Assembly: GCF_000247815.1 (NCBI RefSeq)
Contig: NC_021671.1
Coordinates: 26,312,513 to 26,376,512, forward strand
Length of the DNA stretch: 64,000 nt
Direction of reading: 5' to 3'
Origin: Ficedula albicollis
Taxonomy: Eukaryota > Chordata > Aves > Passeriformes > Muscicapidae
Below, in pieces: positions 54,924 to 64,000 of this stretch. Each line of letters starts with the position of its first letter. The first letter of the stretch is position 1. A program made the position numbers and the translations under genes. The notes under the pieces were generated by a model. It ran no database searches, had not been told where the DNA came from, and was given only the letters and a program-made list of their open reading frames with translations.

Positions 54924-56735
54924 TTTTTTCAGATTTTTTTAACAGAAAAAAATATTTGAGACAATTCTTTGTTTTCTTGGCTAAAAAAAAAATTAGGTTT
55001 GATAGGGTTTTTCCCTAATAATTTTAAACATAACTTTAAATAAATATAATAACTTTAACAAAATAATTTTAATACAATGGTAACTTTAATATAACTTCAT
55101 ATATATATATATATATATAAAAATAACTTTAAACAAAAGAATATAATAATTTATTTGGAATATCTAAGATTAGCTGCTTTTATGTCAGAATTCTGTCCAG
55201 GGTTTATGTGCTTATCTGTACTACAGAAGTATCTGGAAGATTTCTTGATTGTATTTTTTTCCTAATTGCTAAAAATAATATTGCTTTCTTAGTGAATTAC
55301 AAGCATACTTTTACTTCAGTCTGGCTGTCCTGTGTAAGCCAGCTTAGAGTTAAAGAAACAAACCCAGCCAATAAAGAAAAGGCATTTGGAAGTTACTGCA
55401 TGCTAAAATCTCAGGGCACATTCATATGAGCTGTGGATCTGACCTTATTAATTTCAAGTCACATTAAAGCTCAAGTTCTTTGTCTGCACTGTAGTTGTGT
55501 AAGTGTTCATTAGTGCCCAGTGTTGAGGTTTTTAACGTGCCACTGGGGACAAGTGAACCCTGGCTGCCTGTCTGAGGAAGAGTAGTGCTTCTCTGTGCTG
55601 AGAGAAAGCTGAGTCTCCCTCCTGCTTCAGCAGCGAATCTTAAGTGTCAAGAAAAAAAACCCAAGAGATGATAGCATAGCTGTTTTAAACTTTTATAGGA
55701 GGCTGGCTTGGTATAAAGTTTTCTGGTTTCCCTTTGAGCTGAGTGTGGCATGTAACGAATGCAGGGCTGGGAGGGAGGTGAGTGTCTGCTTTCTGGTCAG
55801 GGTTTTGTGTCAGAGTGGTAGTGATGGTGTTTTTTCAGATTTTTTTAACAGAAAAAAATATTTGAGACAATTCTTTGTTTTCTTGGCTAAAAAAAAAATT
55901 AGGTTTGATAGGGTTTTTCCCTAATAATTTTAAACATAACTTTAAATAAATATAATAACTTTAACAAAATAATTTTAATACAATGGTAACTTTAATATAA
56001 CTTCATATATATATATATATATATATAAATAACTTTAAACAAAAGAATATAATAATTTATTTGGAATATCTAAGATTAGCTGCTTTTATGTCAGAATTCT
56101 GTCCAGGGTTTATGTGCTTATCTGTACTACAGAAGTATCTGGAAGATTTCTTGATTGTATTTTTTTCCTAATTGCTAAAAATAATATTGCTTTCTTAGTG
56201 AATTACAAGCATACTTTTACTTCAGTCTGGCTGTCCTGTGTAAGCCAGCTTAGAGTTAAAGAAACAAACCCAGCCAATAAAGAAAAGGCATTTGGAAGTT
56301 ACTGCATGCTAAAATCTCAGGGCACATTCATATGAGCTGTGGATCTGACCTTATTAATTTCAAGTCACATTAAAGCTCAAGTTCTTTGTCTGCACTGTAG
56401 TTGTGTAAGTGTTCATTAGTGCCCAGTGTTGAGGTTTTTAACGTGCCACTGGGGACAAGTGAACCCTGGCTGCCTGTCTGAGGAAGAGTAGTGCTTCTCT
56501 GTGCTGAGAGAAAGCTGAGTCTCCCTCCTGCTTCAGCAGCGAATCTTAAGTGTCAAGAAAAAAAACCCAAGAGATGATAGCATAGCTGTTTTAAACTTTT
56601 ATAGGAGGCTGGCTTGGTATAAAGTTTTCTGGTTTCCCTTTGAGCTGAGTGTGGCATGTAACGAATGCAGGGCTGGGAGGGAGGTGAGTGTCTGCTTTCT
56701 GGTCAGGGTTTTGTGTCAGAGTGGTAGTGATGGTG
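54924..56735. repeat. 906-bp tandem duplication
   Basis: Copies at 54,924-55,829 and 55,830-56,735 both begin TTTTTTCAGATTTTTTTAAC and end GTAGTGATGGTG. They appear identical except for the length of an internal (AT)n tract near 55,100 and 56,005. The same 73-codon chance frame occurs in both copies. This is the largest local duplication in the window. Confidence 0.97.
55099..55119. repeat. (AT)n microsatellite
   Basis: About ten AT units. The paralogous tract in the second copy (near 56,005-56,027) is about one unit longer. Confidence 0.8.
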
Positions 56736-59700
56736 AGGTAGAGCCTCCCCTCTGCCTCCTTCTGTCCCATCAAGGTGCTGTGTTCTGGCATCTCTCTAAA
56801 GCTGTTTTTATGTCAGTTCTTGTCAGTATTGTGCCAACACATTTCCAATTAATGTGCTTCTCCAAACAGTCATGTGTTTGGGCTGCTTCTCTCTTCTGAG
56901 CATTGAGAAATTAAGAAATTAATTACTAGTGCTATAACCTTCAATTTGTGGTATATGGCCAAGAGACAGTGTTTCGTTGTGGAATAGCTTGAGTGCTTGT
57001 TGACCAGATGGTGCATCATCTCCAGATCAAAGAATGCTTTGCTTCCTCAGCATCTTTAGTGTGTCACCTGCCTCCCTCATTCTTAACGCCTGCACTGCTC
57101 ACTGTGGCACCTCAGCTCCTTTCAACAGTCTGATTTTAAAAAAACCCACCCTGTGATCAGCTTCCTTTGATTTTTTTTCCTTGAACACCTTGATAGTCTT
57201 TGAATACATATTTACTGGCTTCCTGCAATTTTGTGGGTTTGGCTGTATTACCATTTACAAGTCCTGTTACAAGAAGCTGCTCTGCAAGTTATATCCTTCT
57301 TTTATAAGCCATTTGTGTGGATCTTTGCCAGAACCCTCACATGCTGTTACTCAGTTGCTTGGAGCTGATGCTTTGTCAGAGCTTTCTAGCCATGAGTTTG
57401 TGAGACTAGGAGCTGCAGCTTCAGAAAATTCTCCTAAAGAAAGCATTTGTTGTGTCCTGATAGCTGTATTTCTGCTCTGCTTCTCTGCTCTGGAGTTTGA
57501 GAGATTGAAGCAGTTCTGCTCCCCATACTACTAGAGACTTTTGAAATGCTGTTAGCACGTCTGGTGTGAAAGTGGGCCATGATGTCAGCTTTCTTGTAGG
57601 GAACATCAGGCCATCTGTTTTTTCCTTTCAGTGTCCATGACTGATTCTGGCCAAAGACACCAGTGTGTTGTGTCAGCGAGTTCAGCTCAGTTGGAGGGCT
57701 GCTGCTGGTGGTTTAGCCTGTTGAGAAAGAGTTTAACTGCTATGTGGAAGCAAAGCCAAGATCCCTAAGACTGTCCTCTGCTTAGAAGCAGCATATTTCC
57801 AAAACTGTTGGATATTCTCTTTTTTTTTCCACACAGCAGCAGTGTTATGTCCCTATCACATCTACCAATCACAGTTTGCTTCATTCAGCTGTTGCATGTA
57901 TGTTTGCACTTCGGGATTTACTCTGATCTGATTTTCCTTCTAGGAGAAGTTTGGAAGTAGGGAAAGTTCTGCCTGTACCATCAAGAGCTGTATCTTTTGT
58001 GTGCATCAGAACCAGGTTCCTCTGCTGCAGGATGATGAGTGCAAGCTTTGAGAGGACTTTGTTAAAAACACAGTGTTCCTTGCATAGCCTCCTGGGAGAG
58101 CAGGAGATGCTGCCTAATGCTCCAGCATGTTCTGCATTCTGCTGCCACCTAGCAGTTAGGCAGTTACAGGCTGAGCCATGTCCTTCAGCACTTTCCATCC
58201 TCTTTTCATCTCTTCTCCCCTGTTCCTTCTGGCTTTGAGGCCAAGTGGTCTGATACAGGATTGCTGGTGGAATAGCTGTTACTGCAGGGATCTCATAGAT
58301 AGGCATTCATCCTGATGAAGAGCCCTCTCCTTAACTGAGCTCTTTGATGTTGGAATCTTCCTTGCTTGTCACTGAGTTCCTTGCCTCTCTCCTTGATGTG
58401 GCAGCACCAAGTCCTGGACTCTGGTTTTCCAGACTTTCTGTGTTTTGCTTGAAGTCAGTGTTGTTTCCAGCAGAGCATGCTTGCTTTCCTCCTGTAGGAG
58501 AGGAGTAATGATCAATGGCAAGAACAGCTCTGTGTAATTCAGATTACATGATAAAATTGACACTGGGTTCTCAAACCATATGCTTGTTCCTCTTGCTCAA
58601 TTCTCAGTCTTTGTTTTAGCTTCCAGAACATGTCAGGAAGACCAGCCTGGGTTTTCTTTTGGCTCAGGCCCTGCCTAGCTGCCATTTGTGGCTATTGCTG
58701 TTGCTGTTTTTCTTCTTCAGCCCCCTTGCCCTGCAGTGCTTCCCTCAGTCATTTGCCCTTAAAGATTTCTGTTATCTCTTGGGATATAAATTTCAGAATC
58801 TCATTTTCCACCCTTTGGGACGTCGGCTTAAGGTTGTTTTAAAATGTCTTGGCTGTAGTTAACATCTACATGGTGAGAGAGGTTTGGGCCCTTGTCACGG
58901 ATCATCTCCATCAGGTGTGCCTAGAGAGAGCCCATTTGAAGTTTTCAGATGGGTGGAATCTCAGTTCTACCTTGACTGAGGCATCAGCCTTTCTGTGTTT
59001 GATTAGTTGGATTATTTTCCTGCTTTCAAGCCTCATGCATTCAGGATTTAGGCAATGCTTTACAGCCCTAGTAAGTTGTGAGAATGGGACCAGGTGCTTC
59101 ACTACATTATCTGCACTAGTTTTTTTCAAGATCAAAAGCACTGCAGAATACAGGGCCACCTGTTGTTACTGTGTAAGTCTGTTAGAGTTGAATCTGTCAC
59201 TGTGGGCCTTGGAAAGGATTTTCCTCTTCATATCTAAGTAGCCCTCTCAGTTCTATGTGTACCACAGGTGTAAGACACCTGAGAAGCATCCCAGGTGAAT
59301 GTTGCAGGTGACAGATTAGTATTGCCTGTGGTACCTGCCACCATGTACAAATATGAACCAACAGAGTGTATTATTGTTTGGAGTCACTGCTCATGGCAAC
59401 TCCAATCAGCAGAAGAATTATTTTCTAGAAAGTTCATTATTTACTGTGTCATGTGCATTTGCTTCATCCCTGTTTGGTTCTTGCTGTGGGGATTCAGCAG
59501 TTCATAAGGAACTTGAAGTAGCAGCAAGGATGTGCCTCTTCTCAGCTAGGAGGAGATGAGGTAGCTGGAATCTTGTGTTTGGGGTACTGCAAGGGCAAAA
59601 CCCAGTGGGATGTATGTGTCCTCTGTGTGAGAACATGTGCTGTCAGCCTTCATCCAAGGCCCAGCATTGATGCACATATCACAAACAGAATCGGTGAAAA

Positions 59701-62700
59701 ACTGATCTCCAGCTAGCCAAGCTTCATTGCTTTCAAAAGGCCTGATGAGACTCTGAATTTGTGGATGTCATCAGCTAAAGTGGGGCAGCTGCTGGGTTAG
59801 GATGCAGGTCTTTCTCTGTGCTGGTGTTACTGGTGTGGATAAAGCTTGGGAGCACCAGCTCAAGGCAGAGATACCCTCTTGGTTATGCCAAGAAACGAGT
59901 GCTGCTTGTGCTAAGAACTATTAGTATTCTGTGGCTTCCTCACAGATGTCTTGATTAGAAAAATAGTGTTTGAATATATGCTAACAGTACCTTAAATACA
60001 GGTTTATGCAGCTTGCAAACAGAATTTATTTCTAATATGTGTAATGGATCTTGATGAAAATCATTCACAGTGAAGTGGGATTTTTATTTGCTTTCTGCAT
60101 GTAGGCTTATATTGTTTAACTTGATTTTGATACTCAAAAGCATTTGTAAGCAAAGCACTGGTGTTGGATATCTATTCAACTCTTTCTGAGCTCATTCAGC
60201 TAGAAACCCTAAAAAGGAATTGGCATTGATAAATTCAGTTCATTTAGTTCATTTTAAGTTTGTTTATTTAAGGAAAAGTGCCAACAGCTGACCATGAATA
60301 TCTTAAGCCATATCTAGTTAACATAATCAGCTATAAATTGGGAACCTTGTGGAGTTTTCATTGTGAGTACAAACATTCAGTGAAGGAGAACATGAGAAAA
60401 ATTACTGCTTTTATTTATTTTAATGTAAATATTTATACTTTGGATTGCAATAAAAATGATTAGTACTTAAAAGTGGATTTTCATGTGTATAGGACTCAAA
60501 TGTGTGCATAAATGTAGCTTCTCAAATGATCTCTGGTTGACCATGATTTTGGGGGAGCATAGGCATAGTGCTCTGGATTTTTTCATTACTAGGACAGTAC
60601 TTCAGAGGCTTTTGCTTTTTCTTATTGTATTCAGGCATTACTTTGGCTTATGTCACTTCTTTAAGAATTTAGCATATGATATAAGAAACTCTTAGCTGCA
60701 GTTTTCCTCCATGCTTAAGGCAAGTGATCTAATTTGAATTAAAAGAAAAAAATCTAGAAATTAATAATTTTAGTATCTTTTTTTTAATGTAGAATATAAC
60801 AGTTTTGGTGAGCTGCCATCTACAGTGTCTTCAGCATTGTTAACAGCTTCTAGCATCTCCCAAAGCAGTTAATGAGCCTGATGGTGTAGGGAGGACTCTT
60901 TAGAGTCCTTATCACACTCTGCCTGGCTTAAGTGAAATATTTTGCTGTGCACCTGAAAATCTGTTCTGGAAAACAGGGCCTAGCGTGTGGTACTACAGTT
61001 AAAAGACAAAAGACCAACTTAAATTGAATGGAGCATGAACCACGAGATGAAGAGCCTATTTGTTCCAGAGGAGGGATATTAATCTCTATTATGTGACTCA
61101 TCATTCACAAGTGGTGGTCATTCCTTGCATGAGGTTTGAGGGCTTAATGGAGCAACAATGAATTACTGATAGGTATTAATACAGAAATACATAAAGTAAA
61201 GCTCAGGCAATTAGACTAGTTAAAGGTGATTTATATGTATATCTTGTCCACAGAGATTTTCATTGTCTTTGCTGAATTTTGAAAGGAGGATGGGTCTTTG
61301 GATCAGTGTGTAGGAATTAATAAAAGCACGTGTAAGAGACAACTGCACATTTTAACCAGTGAGTCAACAAAAAGCCTAAAACCAGTTTTGTATTTTCTGA
61401 AAATACAGCTCTAATGGGAAGAATCTCAAACAGTAGAACTCTATTCTTAATGTTTTTCAAACTTCTTGCATCAAATAGAATATCTTAAGGGACATTTCTC
61501 CCCCCTGCCAGCTATGACTGTAGCCTTGAGCACAGCCTGTGCCTGGGATATTTGCCTACTTCTAGCTGTGCAAGATTACAAATTCCTGCTTGCCAAGCCC
61601 ATTTTCCAGGCATTTCCACCAGAGAGCTGCATCCTGACCTCTATTGCAGCTGAGTCCCTGCTAACTCTGCATTTATCCAGACTTGAAGCTAGCAAGGCAG
61701 AAATGCTTCCTAGGGCTTTCAGTGCCTGTTTGTAGGAATCGATTTGCAGCGTGTTGGGCTGGAACTTATTTGTTCCTCCCGGTCACCTTGGAGAGGAGGA
61801 TGTGTGGAAATGCTTTGAGCTGCAGCATTTACAGGAAAATTTGGCTCCTTCCTTCTTTTATCTCTCTGTTTCAGAAAAATCATGGATTCAGGATTGCTGG
61901 ATGAGAGCAGCATCCATGCAGAAAATATAAGCAATTATAGGTGGTGTTTCAACAGCAGTTTCTGATCCTAGCTTTCAGGAGAGGGTTCTTTGTAAAAGGA
62001 ACTGCCACTGCCAGGTTATGCACATTTGCATGTCTTTACCAAACCTGAGTGTGTAATTACATACTTTGCAGGTTGCAGTGGAGTGCTCTTTCAGTGGGCT
62101 GAAGGCAATGCTTCCTAAAGTGTTTGCCTGTCATTTTGGTCAATACTATCCATTATTATGGTATGTTAAGGCTTGAATTTCTTTTTGAGAACATGAGTAA
62201 GACGTTTCCCAAGAGTGGGCCATGAAGACTTGAAGAGACTGAAGGAAATGCAGTGGGTTTTGCTGATGTCAAGTAAAGCAATCTTTCCTTTGCTAGGTAG
62301 AAAAATAGCAGTGTGAAAATTAATTACTGTTGTGGGATAGATGTTGCTTTACATATTCTGCTAATATGGTTTTCTGTTCATTTCATTAAAATTCCATCTT
62401 ATAATTAAATGACTGGGTCTAATTTCCTGATTCTTCCCTTTGTAAATACCAAATCAAAGTTTTGTGTAGCTGAACTAGCTCATGAGGAAGAACTTAAGTA
62501 AGATAAAACTACTAATAAATTCGAAGTCACTGCAGGCATTCTTCTGCTAATCCACATCTAATTTAAAAAGCCGAAAAGCGTATCTCAGGTGTGGCAAACC
62601 TACATAATTGTCTTTTCTGTGGATGTGTGGAGAACCAGCTTTTATGCTGTTGCTTGTGGGCAGCATAAAGAGGATGGGTGTTATTGCTGGCTCGTGGATT

Positions 62701-64000
62701 CTGGTGGAGAAGCCCAGACTGCAGAGTTTCTTTCCGAGAGGCTGTGGGTACTCACTGAGAGAACTCCACCTGTTCTCTGCCCCTGGGACCTCAGGGTGGC
62801 TGCTCTGGGAGGACTTCCGTGGCTGATAAGGAATCCTCTGCTTGAGCTTAGGAGCTCCATAGTGATTTATTCCTCCCTCACATGTTCCCCACTGTTCTCC
62901 ACATGGCTGTTTCTTACAACCAGTGGCTCATCTCAGCCCCATTCCCTTTTCCATAATACTTGTGGAAGTGTGCAGGAGTCCTGGATGTCCATGTTAGTAC
63001 AGTGCAGGTGAGTCTTGTGTTTCACAGCACAGCCGCAGGCTATCAAATGGTTAAATCATATCCTGCTTTTCTGCATTACTGTGTCCTCTTTCAGCAGTAT
63101 CCTGTCCATTTGTTCCTTCAGGCTTCTCCTCCTGCAGTCCTTTCCAGCCTGAATAATTTTGTGTTTGTGTGTGTTGCACAGGTGTCAGTGTGTTGGGGGT
63201 TTTGTGTTTCAGGTTATTTGGGGGAAATTGTGGTGGTTGGTGTGTTTTGGTTTTATTTTGGTGTGTTTTGCTTTTTTTGAGTTTCAGCTTTGTCTTTTGG
63301 GTTTCTTTTAAAGATTGGAATTTGGGTTTGGGAATCTCTTTTAAAATTCCCATGTGAAAGTTTGGACAGAATACAGATTTCTATTGCAGTGTATGCATTG
63401 CATTTAAGGGAATAGTTTCCATGATAATTAAAACACGTTACTTTTTCATTCTTACTTTGTAAATTTTTGTAATTACAGCAAAGAATTACTTTTCCTCAGA
63501 TAGACCAATGGTTTCTACTGTGACAAAAGTTCTTTTTCAGTTCTTATTGAGTAGGTTGCTTATGTAGAAGTCCTGAATAACGAGTCAAAGAAAAAGTTTT
63601 TTTCAGGAAATAGTGTATTTCAAGAGTAGAGTAAGAGTAGATTCAGGTTAATTTTACCCTCTCTGGCTTTCTTCCCCTCAACCAGCACCACCAAAAACTG
63701 CAATGAATGAGATACTATTTTGGGCAATTTTAAATGTCAAGTATTTGGTGCTGCTAACAAATGATGATAACTGTGAGAGAGTTTGTCCCACAGAGCATCT
63801 TTGTGGGATGTGTGAAACCCAGGTAATTTCCTCTTTGGCTTAATGAGGATAGAAGCTTCAAATGTAGTCTTGTTATTAGGAGAGGAAACTCCTGTTACAG
63901 ATTTGTTCTAGCACCAGTACTGCAGTCTTGCAATACAGTTAATCATCACTGGTTTTAGTAAGAGGGGGTTGACACCTCTTTTCCTTTTCTCATGCAAACG

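Larger units (their letters stand above)
53912..64000 (+). other. NAXD: NAXD intron or remaining gene body, no further exon recognised
   Basis: After the GTAATG donor I looked for the next NAXD segment (the strand with the conserved IDADGLW motif) and did not find it. The intron probably exceeds 10 kb and the gene continues past the window. The main structure here is the 906-bp duplication at 54,924-56,735. Otherwise this is unique AT-rich sequence with only chance frames. Confidence 0.7.

Noticed and set aside
55208..56335. Identical 73-codon frames repeated 906 bp apart, looking like a small duplicated gene family
   Set aside because: They are identical only because the whole 906-bp block is duplicated. 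The frame has no coding features.

Overview
The window is vertebrate nuclear DNA, most likely from a bird. It is AT-rich and sparsely coding. It contains GT-AG introns, two truncated CR1-type LINE fragments with the typical avian 3' end, and one isolated, extremely CpG-rich promoter block. There are no operons, no bacterial signals and no CRISPR. Almost all longer open frames are chance frames or are created by low-complexity sequence.

Layout. Positions 1-28,440 are intergenic. I find no supportable exon there, only a CR1 fragment (about 4,641-5,078), a GC-rich minisatellite (about 6,120-6,790) running into a 757-base poly-C run, a short poly-C flanked by two kappa-B-like sites (9,429-9,479), a second CR1 fragment in reverse orientation (about 27,692-28,300) and many short tandem duplications. 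Positions 28,559-30,577 hold at least 48 near-perfect copies of a 41-bp, CpG-dense unit, interrupted by a 42-N gap. This array ends about 75 bp before the ATG of a two-exon plus-strand gene (30,654-31,861 and 33,043-33,414). That gene encodes a Myb/SANT-like (trihelix, Myb_DNA-bind_4 type) protein with a Pro/Ala-rich linker, an acidic segment, a basic patch and a coiled coil. Its first exon is damaged in the assembly by a 351-base poly-C run and a 281-N gap.

From 36,972 onward lie four plus-strand exons (36,972-37,122; 38,151-38,196; 40,083-40,171; 53,803-53,911) of NAXD, the ATP-dependent NAD(P)H-hydrate dehydratase of metabolite repair. Their splice phases all agree. They cover roughly the first 131 residues after the variable N-terminus. 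The rest of the gene must lie beyond 64,000, and no conventional NAXD first exon is visible.

How the genes may relate. The last SANT-like exon ends in phase 1 at a possible GT donor, and the first recognised NAXD exon begins in the matching phase. One CpG-island promoter could therefore drive a SANT-like transcript, an NAXD transcript, or an in-frame SANT-NAXD chimera. This is an inference that needs RNA evidence, and it is the most interesting biological hypothesis here.

Assembly caution. The window carries 21 local tandem duplications (22-906 bp) with almost identical copies, poly-C runs of hundreds of bases, and an N gap whose two flanks are the same 23 bases. Together these look like unmerged contig ends, haplotype bubbles or bad gap filling rather than biology.
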